Shown here piece by piece: positions 16,986 to 25,414 of a stretch of 53,593 bases of DNA. Position 1 is the stretch's first letter; each line of letters begins with the position of its first letter. The stretch is taken from contig CAJUOC010000007.1 in assembly GCA_910587925.1 (NCBI GenBank), positions 1 to 53,593 of the forward strand, in the 5' to 3' direction. The notes beneath the pieces were generated by a model, which saw only the letters and a program-made list of their open reading frames with translations, had not been told where the DNA came from and did no database searches. Made by a program: the position numbers and the translations under genes. Origin of the DNA: an uncultured Muribaculaceae bacterium (GTDB taxonomy: Bacteria > Bacteroidota > Bacteroidia > Bacteroidales > Muribaculaceae).

Positions 16986-18818
16986 TTACTGATACTGCAC
17001 AAATCCCACCCGGGCGCGGGGCTCTGCGCCGGAGGTATTCTCGAGCTTGCGGCGGGTACGCTCGTAGCCGTCGAGGAGCTTGTCGTTGAGCGAGGGGCGG
17101 GTGGTCTTGATGGAGTTGATGAGGCCGTCCTGCGTGATGGGCTCGTCGCGGAAGGCGGCTATCATGGCGGCATCGTTGACTATGAAGGCGATGTCGGAGG
17201 CGACATACTTGTCGGTCATGTCGGCGAGCTGCTCGGTGTCGACCGTATCGACGGGGCGACCCTTGAGATAGAGGTCAAACATGAGCTTGCGGGTCTGCTT
17301 GTCGGGCGCGGGGATGTACACCGATATGTCGATGCGGCCCTTGCGCAGCACGGCAGGGTCTATCATCTCGGGCTGGTTGGTGGTGCCGATCACGAAGATG
17401 CCGTCTTTGGCGCAGTTGTTGAGCTGGCTCAGAAACTCGTTGACCTCGCCGGAGATGTGCTCGGCCGAGCGCGAGGAGCGGTCGGGCACCATGGCGTCAA
17501 ACTCGTCGAAGCATATGATGATGGGAGCCTTCCGGCGGGCTTTGTCAAAGAGCTCGGCTATCTTGCCCTGGCCGCCGTGCACATAGATGGAGCCGAGGTC
17601 AGATGCCTTGATAAACTTGTAGTTGAAGCCCGACTCCTCGGCAAACTTCTCGGCAAAATATGTCTTGCCGCAGCCGGGAGGGCCGTAGAGGAGCATGCCG
17701 TTGGGCGGGGTGAGGCGGTATCGGGCGGCCTTCTCCTTGTCTTTGAGGATGAAGAGCACTTTTTTCTGGAGCAGGTCTTTCAGCTCGTCCATACCGGCCA
17801 CGTCGGCAAAGCCATTGCCTTTCTTGACGGCGACCGGCTCTCCGTCAGGCTTGGCGGCGGGCTCGGCGGTCTTCTGGCGCATACAGCCGGGGCGGCCGTC
17901 GTCGGCGGTCTTGTCCTTGTCGGCGGGTGTCTTGCCGGCGGGAGTATCCGCGGCGGGAGCCGACTGCTGCTCCAGGGCTGCGAGCAGGGCGTCGATGCCG
18001 GGGCGCGTGCCCTTGACCACGAGCGCAGAGGCTATGGTGGAGATGAGCCATGGCTCGGCGGCGATGCCGTCGGTGGGCAGGGCGGTCTTGCGGGTCACGT
18101 GTACGGTGGTCTTGATGCGGTTTTCGTAGTCGTCGAGATCCTCGCGCTCGCCGCGCTCCGCCAGAGGCTTCTCCCAGGGGGCATGACCGGCGAGCAGGGC
18201 GTATGCCACGGCCGAGGCCGCAAACACGTCGCCGGCGGGGTCGTTGAGGCCGCGCATGCTCTCGGGCGAGCGGTACCAGGGCGAGAGGTCGGAGGTGATG
18301 TAGTGGCGCTCCTTGGTGCCGGCGTGGGCCATATGGCCCATGTCGATGAGCTGCACGCGGCCGCTCTCGGGGTCGTACATCACGTTGCGCGGGGTGATAT
18401 CATTGTGTACCAGGCCGCGCGAGTGCAGGTATGCCAGGCCGGCGAGCACCTCGCGGTATATGGCGGCGGCGCGGTCGGCGTCGAGCAGACTGTCGGCTAT
18501 CACCTCGGAGAGCAGACGCCCCGAGAAGTAGTTGGTGATGATATAGGGGTATTTCACACCGTCGGGGGCTGTATACACACCGTCGGCGATATATCTTAGT
18601 ACATTGGGGTGGTCGAGACCGCGGCAGAGAGCCACCTCGACGACGGTGCCGTCGTCGGCCACGGCGCGCGAGGGCAGGCGCTTGGGGTCGTAGAGCTTCA
18701 TGAAGAGAGGCTCGCCCCGGGTTGAGCGCACGCGGTAGGTCTCGTTGTACTCGCCATCCTTGATGAGCGTGTCCACCGCATATGAGTCAAAAGTCTGATT
18801 GGGCTGTAATATCGACAT
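16986..18818 (-). CDS. Protein kinase-AAA+ ATPase fusion
   Basis: 610 aa with two domains. Residues 1-270: eukaryote-type protein kinase with Lys41, Glu61, H138-N139-D140 (HRD with Asn for Arg), Asn145, D159-M160-G161 (DFG variant) and SPE 184-186. Residues 270-340: low-complexity Ala/Pro/Lys linker. Residues 340-545: classic-clade AAA+ ATPase with Walker A GPPGCGKT (379-386), pore-loop-like Tyr412-Val413, Walker B D438-E439 and an Arg-finger-like RKGRID. All key residues of both domains are present, so both may be active: the kinase may control an unfoldase or remodelling ATPase. No membrane segment. Followed by a YbjN-like gene. Targets unknown. Confidence 0.85.
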   Translation of the reverse strand: MSILQPNQTFDSYAVDTLIKDGEYNETYRVRSTRGEPLFMKLYDPKRLPSRAVADDGTVVEVALCRGLDHPNVLRYIADGVYTAPDGVKYPYIITNYFSGRLLSEVIADSLLDADRAAAIYREVLAGLAYLHSRGLVHNDITPRNVMYDPESGRVQLIDMGHMAHAGTKERHYITSDLSPWYRSPESMRGLNDPAGDVFAASAVAYALLAGHAPWEKPLAERGEREDLDDYENRIKTTVHVTRKTALPTDGIAAEPWLISTIASALVVKGTRPGIDALLAALEQQSAPAADTPAGKTPADKDKTADDGRPGCMRQKTAEPAAKPDGEPVAVKKGNGFADVAGMDELKDLLQKKVLFILKDKEKAARYRLTPPNGMLLYGPPGCGKTYFAEKFAEESGFNYKFIKASDLGSIYVHGGQGKIAELFDKARRKAPIIICFDEFDAMVPDRSSRSAEHISGEVNEFLSQLNNCAKDGIFVIGTTNQPEMIDPAVLRKGRIDISVYIPAPDKQTRKLMFDLYLKGRPVDTVDTEQLADMTDKYVASDIAFIVNDAAMIAAFRDEPITQDGLINSIKTTRPSLNDKLLDGYERTRRKLENTSGAEPRARVGFVQYQ

Positions 18819-18837
18819 AATGAGTCTTACTTACTTG

Positions 18838-18867
18838 CAAAGATACAAACAAATCGCGACTCCGCAA
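18838..18867 (-). promoter_or_regulatory. Promoter of kinase-AAA+ gene
   Basis: Minus strand TTG (18867-18865), 19 bases, TATCTTTG (18845-18838); the start codon is 20 bases further on. It is divergent from the FKBP promoter at 18896. Confidence 0.82.
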
Positions 18868-18895
18868 GCCATCTGCTTAAAATGCAAAAAATGAT

Positions 18896-18903
18896 TACTT
18901 TTG
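18896..18903 (+). promoter_or_regulatory. Promoter of small FKBP gene, near-leaderless
   Basis: TACTTTTG matches TAnnTTTG and ends only three bases before the ATG at 18907, so transcription should begin at or next to the start codon. Confidence 0.65.
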
Positions 18904-18906
18904 CGT

Positions 18907-19305
18907 ATGGCAAAACAGGAGTACATCGAGCGCAACCGCCGCTGGCTGGCCGACAAGGCCGCCGAGCCGGGCGTCGAGCCCCTCGACAGGGGCGTTTATT
19001 ACAAGGTATTGCGCCGCGGACGCCCCGGCGGGGCATGTCCGTCGCGCGGCAGTGTCGTCACGGTGCATTACACCGGCAAGACCATCGGAGGCAAGACTTT
19101 CGACTCGAGCCGCTCGGGCGTGGCGCCGGCATTCCGCCTGCGCGACCTCATCCCGGGCTGGACGGTGGCGCTCACGGCGATGCGCCCCGGCGACCGCTGG
19201 GAGGTATATATCCCGGCCGAGCAGGCATACGGGCGGCTCAACCAGCCGGGCATCCCCGGCGGCTCCACCCTTATATTTGACATCGAGCTTATCTCTTTTG
19301 CATGA
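18907..19305 (+). CDS. Small FKBP-type prolyl isomerase
   Basis: 132 aa, no signal peptide, with only a short N-terminal extension before one FKBP domain (VTVHYTGKTIGGKTFDSS, LIPGWTVALTAMRPGDRWE, YIPAEQAYG, IPGGSTLIFDIELI). Cytoplasmic prolyl isomerase by family. ATG 18907 is the only sensible start (no other Met in the extension); it lies three bases after a TACTTTTG promoter box, so the mRNA is probably leaderless. The stop overlaps the YjbQ start (ATGA), indicating co-translation of the two. Confidence 0.9.
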   Translation: MAKQEYIERNRRWLADKAAEPGVEPLDRGVYYKVLRRGRPGGACPSRGSVVTVHYTGKTIGGKTFDSSRSGVAPAFRLRDLIPGWTVALTAMRPGDRWEVYIPAEQAYGRLNQPGIPGGSTLIFDIELISFA

Positions 19306-19715
19306 CTGTCCAGACCGAAATCACCCTGGAGCAGAGGCCGCGGGGCATCCATCTCATCACGGGCGACATCACCCGCCGGCTGCCGGCGCTGCCCCGCCGC
19401 GGGCTGCTGCACCTGCTCATAAAGCATACCTCAGCCGCCCTGGCGCTCAACGAAAACGCCGACCCCGACGTGCGCCGCGACCTGCGGGCCATATTTGACC
19501 GGCTCGTGCCCGAGGGCGCGCCCCTGTACCTGCACACCGACGAGGGCCCCGACGATATGCCGGCACACGCAAAGTCGGTGCTGGTGGGCCCGTCGCTCAC
19601 GCTGCCCGTCACCGACGGGCGCCTCAATCTGGGCACATGGCAGGGTATATATCTGTGTGAGTTCCGCGACTGCGGCGGCCCGCGCCGTATCGTGGCCACC
19701 GCCATAGGCGAGTGA
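19302..19715 (+). CDS. YjbQ family protein (UPF0047)
   Basis: 137 aa, a full-length YjbQ. Seen: the family's His-rich core LLIKHTSAALALNENADPDV, the DDMPAHAKSVLVG stretch and the closing LGTWQGIYLCEFR. In Escherichia coli YjbQ has been reported to have weak thiamine-phosphate synthase activity, and the real role remains unsettled. Cytoplasmic. Its start overlaps the FKBP stop by four bases, and it converges on the M16 peptidase gene, whose stop is 9 bases away. Confidence 0.9.
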   Translation: MTVQTEITLEQRPRGIHLITGDITRRLPALPRRGLLHLLIKHTSAALALNENADPDVRRDLRAIFDRLVPEGAPLYLHTDEGPDDMPAHAKSVLVGPSLTLPVTDGRLNLGTWQGIYLCEFRDCGGPRRIVATAIGE

Positions 19716-19724
19716 ACCCGCGAG

Positions 19725-20960
19725 CTACGGGATGTAGCGCAGGGCCACGCGCGGCCGGGCGGCCAGCTCCGCTGCGACGGCGCGCACGGCATCGATGCCC
19801 GCGGCGCGCTGGCGCGCTACAGTGGCATTGATGTCCTCGCCGTGTATCTCGGCCATGGCGAGATTTGATGCGCGCGACAGCGGGTCGTAGTTGCCCAGGG
19901 CAAATGTCGACTCAAAGCGGTTGAGGGCGCGCTCGTAGTCGTGAGCGGGCAGCTCGCGGCCCAGCGCGGCGATCTGCTCCATGAGCTGCTCCTCGGCGCG
20001 CGCCATGGTGGCCTCGGAGGCATCGGCAGTCCAGGCTGTGATCATCACGAAGCCATCGTGCTCAGAGCCTACGATGGAGGCGTCGGCCTCGATGACGGTG
20101 CCGTCGCCGCCGGCCACCACATGGCGGTACAGCCGGCCGGAGCGGCCGGCCGAGAGCAGGTCGGTGATGATGTCGCAGGGGATATAGTCGGCGGCGCCGT
20201 AGCCGCCCATGGGGATGCCGATGGCGAGCAGGGGCGCGCTGATGCGCGGGTCGCGGTACTCGATGCGGCGTGTCGCGGCGGGGAAGCCCGGCGCGGGCAT
20301 GTGCCGCGGGGCGGGATGTATGGGCGCGATGTCGCCAAACCAATGCTCGACCAGGCGCCGGCCCTCGTCGTAGGGCACCGGCCCGGATAGAGCGAGCACG
20401 GCATTGTCGGGGCCGTAATGACTGTAAAACCACCGTCGCACGTCGGCCTCGGTCACGCGGGCGATGTGCTCGGGCTCCAGGCCTATCACGGGCCACGAGT
20501 ATGGATGCTCAGGGGCGTAGAGCGCCGCGCGCAGCTCGTGCATGAGCCGGCCGTAGGGGCGGTTGAGACACTGCTGCTTAAACTCCTCGATGACCACCCG
20601 CCGCTGTGTCTCCAGCGCCTCGGGCTTGAAGCTGAGGGCCATCATGCGGTCGCTCTCGAGGTGCATGGCGGTGGCGGCATTGGCCGCGGGCAGCACGTCG
20701 TAAAACGATGTGAAGTCGGCCGACGTCCAGGCGTTTGAAGTGCCGCCGGCGCGCTCGAGCTCGGCGTCGAAGGCCGGCACATGCGCCGAGCCGCCAAACA
20801 TCAGATGCTCGAAAAGATGGGCGATGCCCGTGAGGTCGCGGCTCTCGTCGCGGGCGCCGGTGAGGTATACGACGTTGACGGCCAGCATCACCGTACCGGG
20901 GTCGTAGTTGTGCACCACCCGCAGGCCGTTGGGCAGGGTGTATCTGCGCAGGTCTATCAT
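19725..20960 (-). CDS. M16-family zinc peptidase
   Basis: 411 aa, pitrilysin/processing-peptidase type. The inverted zinc motif HLFEHLMFGGS (HxxEH) is near residue 47, and the third ligand Glu lies in the VIEEFKQQCLNRPYG region about 75 residues later, so the enzyme looks active. The second half is the usual inactive M16 partner domain. No signal peptide is evident, so it may act in the cytoplasm. Last gene of a four-gene minus operon in which each start overlaps the previous stop by four bases (here 20957-20960). Confidence 0.9.
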   Translation of the reverse strand: MIDLRRYTLPNGLRVVHNYDPGTVMLAVNVVYLTGARDESRDLTGIAHLFEHLMFGGSAHVPAFDAELERAGGTSNAWTSADFTSFYDVLPAANAATAMHLESDRMMALSFKPEALETQRRVVIEEFKQQCLNRPYGRLMHELRAALYAPEHPYSWPVIGLEPEHIARVTEADVRRWFYSHYGPDNAVLALSGPVPYDEGRRLVEHWFGDIAPIHPAPRHMPAPGFPAATRRIEYRDPRISAPLLAIGIPMGGYGAADYIPCDIITDLLSAGRSGRLYRHVVAGGDGTVIEADASIVGSEHDGFVMITAWTADASEATMARAEEQLMEQIAALGRELPAHDYERALNRFESTFALGNYDPLSRASNLAMAEIHGEDINATVARQRAAGIDAVRAVAAELAARPRVALRYIP

Positions 20961-21859
20961 TCGACCACCTGCATCTTGATGATGCGTATGTCGGAGGCGG
21001 GGCGGTCTGAGCGGTCGGTCTCAGCCTTCTCGATACGGTCGATGACGTCCTGGCCGGCAATCACCTCGCCAAATACGGTGTAGGCGCCGTCGAGATGGGG
21101 CGCGCCGCCGGTGGCGGCATATGCCTCCTTGACCTCGGCGGGCATGGCGCCGGCATCGGCGGGCACGGCGGCCTCGGTCCGGGCGATGAGCTGCTGCTGC
21201 AGGGCGTTGAGGGCGGCGGTGTCGCCCTTGGCCTGGAGCTGCTGTATCTCAGACATGTGGCTGCGCACGAGACCGTTGAAAGTCTCCTGCAACTGACGGC
21301 CGCGCATCTGGCCGGCCATGGCGTCGAGCTGGGCGGGGAGCATACGGCGGCCGGTGGTGATGTAGAATTGCGAGCCCGACGAGCGCTTCTCGGGGTTGAC
21401 CTGGTCGCCCTGGCGGGCGGCGGCCAGCGTGTAGCGCTTGTGGAAGTGGCGCGGGTACATGATTTCGGCCTCGATGGTGTATCCGGGGCCGCCGGCGCCG
21501 AGGCGCTGGCCGGGGGCGGCTGTGCGCGAGTCGGGGTCGCCGGCCTGTATCATGAAGTCGCGTATGACGCGGTGGAAGAGGGTGCCGTCGTAGTATCCCT
21601 CGCGCACGAGCTTGAGGAAGTTGTCGCGGTGGCGGGGGGTGTCGCCGTAGAGCAGCACTGTGAAGGCGCCCTCGGTGGTCTCGACCTTGACGGTGGCCGA
21701 GGAGGTATCGGTGGGAAGTGTATCGGTAGACATGGCGGTGGCGGGATTGGCGGGTGTGGAGGTGGATTCGTCGGCGGCGCGGGCGTTGCCGCAGGCCGCA
21801 GCGGCCATGCACATGGCTATGGCCGGGGTGGAGATGCCCAGGAGGCGGAGGAGATTCAT
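20957..21859 (-). CDS. Cyclophilin-type prolyl isomerase lipoprotein
   Basis: 300 aa. Signal peptide with lipobox AAAACG (Cys about residue 23), a Ser/Thr-rich linker, then a cyclophilin domain: YYDGTLFHRVIRDFMIQAGD, RQGDQVNPEKRSSGSQFYIT and, after a helical insertion of about 85 residues (from RMLPAQLDAMAG to APHLD), the closing YTVFGEVIAGQDVIDRIE. The insertion is longer than in Escherichia coli PpiA. ATG 21859 was chosen because it begins the signal peptide and overlaps the upstream stop by four bases. Periplasmic folding enzyme by family. Confidence 0.92.
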   Translation of the reverse strand: MNLLRLLGISTPAIAMCMAAAACGNARAADESTSTPANPATAMSTDTLPTDTSSATVKVETTEGAFTVLLYGDTPRHRDNFLKLVREGYYDGTLFHRVIRDFMIQAGDPDSRTAAPGQRLGAGGPGYTIEAEIMYPRHFHKRYTLAAARQGDQVNPEKRSSGSQFYITTGRRMLPAQLDAMAGQMRGRQLQETFNGLVRSHMSEIQQLQAKGDTAALNALQQQLIARTEAAVPADAGAMPAEVKEAYAATGGAPHLDGAYTVFGEVIAGQDVIDRIEKAETDRSDRPASDIRIIKMQVVE

Positions 21860-22236
21860 AGACTGTCGGGCTTGGGAAAGAGCCGCTTGTATATGCGGCG
21901 GAAATTGTCGTCGGCGGCCGAGAGCTCGGCGGCGCGCGAGGCGTAGTCGGTGCCGTAGATGGCGGTGAGTATGTCGCCCAGATAGCGGTGCTCGCGGTCT
22001 TTGTCTATGGTGGCGGCCACCAGCATCTTTATCTGCGGGGCATAGCGCTTGGCGTCGATGGCGTGGAGATAGCGGGCGGTCGAGGCCAGAAACTGGCCGT
22101 TGAGGTCGACGCGCACGAGGTTTTCCATGAGCGTGTCGAGGTCGGCGTCGCACTCTTCTATATGATTGGCGAGGTACTCGTAGGTCAGCAGCCCGTCGGG
22201 GTCCTGACGCAGCGTCTTGAGATCGTCGGGTGTCAT
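21856..22236 (-). CDS. Conserved hypothetical helical protein
   Basis: 126 aa, predicted mostly alpha-helical and acidic (MTPDDLKTLRQDPDGLLTYE; later LHAIDAKRYAPQIKMLV). I do not recognise a domain or motif. No signal peptide or membrane segment. It is embedded in the operon between the cytidylate kinase-like gene and the cyclophilin gene, overlapping each neighbour by four bases, so it is certainly a real translated gene. Codon use is like its neighbours. Confidence 0.8.
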   Translation of the reverse strand: MTPDDLKTLRQDPDGLLTYEYLANHIEECDADLDTLMENLVRVDLNGQFLASTARYLHAIDAKRYAPQIKMLVAATIDKDREHRYLGDILTAIYGTDYASRAAELSAADDNFRRIYKRLFPKPDSL

Positions 22237-22868
22237 TTCAGAAATTTATGCAGGAAGTCGATAATTGTATCCACGATTTCGTCGACCGTGAGGGTCGATG
22301 AGTCGATGGTGAGATGATAGGTGGGGGCGGCGCCCCAGGTGCGGTCGGTGTAGAAGTTGTAAAACTCGGCGCGGGCGCGGTTGGTCTTGCGCAGCAGTGA
22401 GCGGGCTTTCTCGCGGTCGGCGCAGTCCTGGCGGCTGAGGATGCGGTCGAGACACGCCTCCTCGGGGGCGTGGAGAAATACGTTGAGCACCCGCCGGCGG
22501 TCGCGCAGCACATAGTCGGCCGTGCGGCCCACGATGACACAGGAGCGGGTGTCGGCCAGGTGGCGTATGAAGTCGCTCTGCGCCGTGTACACGGCCTCGC
22601 CGCCGGCGCCGCCCGGGCCGGCATACCATGCCAGGGGGCTGTAGCCCATGCTCATGGGCATCACTCCGGCCAGGAAGCCGGGCGCGCGCTCGTCGTTGCG
22701 CTCAAAGAGGCCGGCGTCCATGCCGGCGTGTGAGGCGGCCTGCACGAGCAGCTCCTTGTCGTAATACTCGATGCCGAGGCGCTCGGCCAGTCGCCGGCCC
22801 ACGGCCCGGCCGCCGGCGCCGAATGAGCGCCCTACGGTGATGGTATAAAGCTCGTCTGAGTCGTTCAT
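22233..22868 (-). CDS. Cytidylate kinase-like protein
   Basis: 211 aa. The start YTITVGRSFGAGGRAVGRRLAE carries a glycine-rich nucleotide-binding loop in the manner of the cytidylate kinase-like family, and the IEYYDKELL, RSCVIVGRTADYVL and REKARSLLRKTNRARAEFYNF stretches follow that family. Its true substrate is uncertain; it is not the housekeeping Cmk. ATG 22868 was chosen because the open frame further upstream crosses the promoter; a TACTTTTG box ends four bases before it. First gene of a four-gene operon. Confidence 0.82.
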   Translation of the reverse strand: MNDSDELYTITVGRSFGAGGRAVGRRLAERLGIEYYDKELLVQAASHAGMDAGLFERNDERAPGFLAGVMPMSMGYSPLAWYAGPGGAGGEAVYTAQSDFIRHLADTRSCVIVGRTADYVLRDRRRVLNVFLHAPEEACLDRILSRQDCADREKARSLLRKTNRARAEFYNFYTDRTWGAAPTYHLTIDSSTLTVDEIVDTIIDFLHKFLK

Positions 22869-22872
22869 ACGG

Positions 22873-22880
22873 CAAAAGTA
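22873..22880 (-). promoter_or_regulatory. Promoter of cytidylate kinase-like operon, near-leaderless
   Basis: Minus strand TACTTTTG followed by CCGT and the ATG at 22868. The arrangement is almost identical to that of the FKBP gene at 18907. Confidence 0.6.
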
Positions 22881-22971
22881 AGAAAAAAATCGTGATTTCG
22901 CGCCTCCCGGGCCAATAATTGGCTTTTCGTGCCACTCGCGCCCGCGGGCGACATATCTCGCAATCCGCATT

Positions 22972-23062
22972 TTTTGCGTATCTTTGACTTGCGTCGAAGA
23001 TACCGGCGCCTCGGCAATGCCCAAATAAATTTGGCATTGCTCTCGGCTTTTGCGTATCTTTG
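22972..23062 (+). promoter_or_regulatory. Tandem promoter boxes, 15-base direct repeat
   Basis: The same 15 bases ttttgcgtatctttg occur at 22972-22986 and 23048-23062, each ending in TATCTTTG. Between them is a small aatgcc/ggcatt hairpin. The second box is 8 bases before the ATG at 23071. Confidence 0.6.
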
Positions 23063-23070
23063 CGCCGGAA

Positions 23071-24111
23071 ATGAAGCAGACTGCCACCCATAAGCCATCT
23101 TTTGCCGCCATCGTGCTCAAGTACCTGGTGCCGCTCGCCGTGAGCGCCGGGCTGTGCTGGCTGCTTTTCCACGACTTCGACTTCGACACCATGGTGCAGC
23201 TCATCCGCAGCGAGTGCCGCCCGTGGTGGATAGTGGCCGGCATGGCACTGACGGGCGCGGCCCATGTCGCGCGCGCCCTGCGCTGGCGCATACAGCTGCG
23301 GGCGCTCGATATCGATGTGCCGCTCTTCACGCTGGTCATCAGCATATTTGGCACTTATGCCGTAAACCTGGTGTTGCCGCGCCTGGGCGAGATATGGCGC
23401 GTGGGCTACATCGCGCGGCGGGGGCAGGCGTCGTTTGCCACCGTGCTCGGCTCGATGGTGGCCGACCGCCTGGCCGACACGCTCTCGGTGCTGGCCATCG
23501 CCATGGTGGCCCTGCTGCTGGCCGGCCACCACATACTGGAGTACATGCGCCTCACCGGCGGCACGGCCATGGCTGTGGCCGGGGCGCTCGCCTCGCCCTG
23601 GCTGTGGGCGGGCGTGGCGGCGGTGGCCGCGGGCGTGTGGTGGGTGCTGACATATCGCCGTGAGTGGCGGTGGGTCGAGCGTACCCGCGGCGTGGCCGCC
23701 CGGCTGTGGCAGGGCTTTGCCGTGGTGGTCACCATGCCCGGCAAAGGCCGCTGGCTGCTGTACACGCTGGCCATATGGGGCTGCTTCTTCGCGGCGATGT
23801 ACGTGGAGTTTTTCAGCTTCCCGTTTACCGCCGGGGTCGCTCTCGGGGCCGGCCCGGTGGCGGTGCTGGTCACCTTTGTGCTCTCGTCGCTGTCGATGGG
23901 TGTGCCGTCCAACGGCGGCATCGGCCCCTGGCAGTGGGCGGTGATGTTTGCCCTGGGCCTGTACGCGCTGCCCTCGATAGAGGCCGCCGCCTTTGCCAAT
24001 CTGGTGATGGGCGCCACGGTCATCTTCAATATCCTGCTCGGATTTTTCACTTTCTCTGTAATCGCCCTCGGCCGCCGCGGCCACCGGAGGGCCATAACTA
24101 CTAATCGTTAA
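23071..24111 (+). CDS. Flippase-like/LPG synthase-type membrane protein
   Basis: 346 aa with about seven to eight hydrophobic spans. The pattern (WWIVAGMALTGAAHVARALRWRIQLRAL, INLVLPRLGE-like FGTYAVNLVLPRLGEIWRVG, then MVADRLADTLSVLA and SLSMGVPSNGGIGPWQWAVM) fits the lysylphosphatidylglycerol synthase transmembrane/UPF0104 flippase family. These proteins move or make lipids; the substrate here is unknown. ATG 23071 was chosen (MKQTATHK) over an upstream in-frame start that overlaps the promoter box. It ends exactly one base before the next gene begins. Confidence 0.85.
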   Translation: MKQTATHKPSFAAIVLKYLVPLAVSAGLCWLLFHDFDFDTMVQLIRSECRPWWIVAGMALTGAAHVARALRWRIQLRALDIDVPLFTLVISIFGTYAVNLVLPRLGEIWRVGYIARRGQASFATVLGSMVADRLADTLSVLAIAMVALLLAGHHILEYMRLTGGTAMAVAGALASPWLWAGVAAVAAGVWWVLTYRREWRWVERTRGVAARLWQGFAVVVTMPGKGRWLLYTLAIWGCFFAAMYVEFFSFPFTAGVALGAGPVAVLVTFVLSSLSMGVPSNGGIGPWQWAVMFALGLYALPSIEAAAFANLVMGATVIFNILLGFFTFSVIALGRRGHRRAITTNR

Positions 24112-25323
24112 ATGGCAAAAGTCATCATCATCGGAGCCGGCGGAGTCGGCACCGTGGTGGCGCACAAGTGCGCCCAGAATCCCGAAGTGTTCAGCGAGGT
24201 GGTCATCGCCTCGCGCAACCGCGCCAAGTGTCAGGCGCTGGTCGACGCCATCGGCAGCCCCCGCCTCAGTGCCGACCGGGTCGATGCCGACTCGGTAGAG
24301 CAGCTCTGCGAGCTCTTCCGCCGCCACCGCCCCGACATGGTAATCAACGTGGCTCTCCCCTACCAGGACCTCACCATCATGGACGCTTGCCTGGAGTGCG
24401 GCGTAAACTACCTCGACACGGCCAATTACGAGCCCCGCGACGAGGCCCACTTTGAGTACTCCTGGCAGTGGGCATACCGCGAGCGCTTTGAGAAGGCCGG
24501 CCTGACGGCCATCCTCGGCTGCGGATTCGACCCGGGCGTATCGGGCGTCTTCACGGCCTACGCCGCCAAGCACTACTTCAGCGAGATGCAGTATCTCGAC
24601 ATCGTCGACTGCAACGCCGGCAACCACGGCAAGGCATTCGCCACCAACTTCAACCCCGAAATCAACATCCGCGAAATCACCCAGAACGGCCGCTATTACC
24701 GCGACGGCAACTGGGTCACCACCGGCCCCCTGGAGGTGCACCAGCCCCTGACATACCCCGGCATCGGCGAGCGTGAGTCGTATCTGCTCTACCACGAGGA
24801 GCTGGAGAGCCTCGTGCAAAACTATCCCACCATACGCCGCGCCCGCTTCTGGATGACATTCGGCCAGGAGTACCTCACCCACCTGCGTGTGATACAGGAC
24901 ATCGGCATGGCCCGCATCGACGAGATCGACTACCAGGGCACCAAGATCGTGCCCCTGCAGTTCCTCAAGGCCGTGCTGCCCAACCCCCAGGACCTGGGCG
25001 CCAACTACCACGGCGAGACATCCATCGGCTGCCGCATCTCGGGCCTCGACAAGCAGGGCAAGCCCCTCACATATTATATATACAACAATTGCTCCCACGA
25101 GGCCGCATACCGCGAGACCGGCACACAGGCCGTGAGCTACACCACCGGCGTGCCGGCCATGACGGGCGCCATGATGTTCCTCACGGGCAAGTGGACGCTC
25201 AAGGGTGTGCGCAACGTCGAGGAGTTTGACCCCGATCCCTTCCTGGCCGAGGTGGCCCGCCAGGGTCTGCCCTGGCACGAAATCACCGGCCAGCCCCTCG
25301 AAGTGGACCGCATCGACAACTAA
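24112..25323 (+). CDS. Carboxynorspermidine synthase (saccharopine dehydrogenase family)
   Basis: 403 aa. N-terminal Rossmann motif IIGAGGVGTVVAHKC (residues 5-19), then the saccharopine dehydrogenase-type core (NVALPYQDLTIMDACLECG, GCGFDPGVSGVFTAYA). Length and motifs match carboxynorspermidine dehydrogenase/synthase, which joins aspartate semialdehyde to a diamine with NADPH to make carboxy-(nor)spermidine; a decarboxylase (NspC) elsewhere would complete spermidine synthesis, as in gut Bacteroidales. It starts immediately after the stop of the flippase-like gene. A terminator-like hairpin follows. Confidence 0.92.
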   Translation: MAKVIIIGAGGVGTVVAHKCAQNPEVFSEVVIASRNRAKCQALVDAIGSPRLSADRVDADSVEQLCELFRRHRPDMVINVALPYQDLTIMDACLECGVNYLDTANYEPRDEAHFEYSWQWAYRERFEKAGLTAILGCGFDPGVSGVFTAYAAKHYFSEMQYLDIVDCNAGNHGKAFATNFNPEINIREITQNGRYYRDGNWVTTGPLEVHQPLTYPGIGERESYLLYHEELESLVQNYPTIRRARFWMTFGQEYLTHLRVIQDIGMARIDEIDYQGTKIVPLQFLKAVLPNPQDLGANYHGETSIGCRISGLDKQGKPLTYYIYNNCSHEAAYRETGTQAVSYTTGVPAMTGAMMFLTGKWTLKGVRNVEEFDPDPFLAEVARQGLPWHEITGQPLEVDRIDN

Positions 25324-25341
25324 TCCCGTCGACAGATGTTT

Positions 25342-25390
25342 AAGAGAGTGGGCCCGTCTTCCCGCTGGGTCTGCTCTCTTGACTTGTTTT
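25342..25390 (+). terminator. Terminator after carboxynorspermidine synthase
   Basis: aagagag (25342-25348) pairs with ctctctt (25374-25380), and inner bases continue pairing with several wobbles; gacttgtttt follows. Moderate T tail. Confidence 0.55.
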
Positions 25391-25414
25391 AAACCTTTAT
25401 ACAAACTTCAGCCA

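Noticed and set aside
22702..25404. 900-codon minus-strand open frame
   Set aside because: Antisense of the flippase-like and carboxynorspermidine synthase genes; no domain, shadow composition typical of GC-rich DNA.
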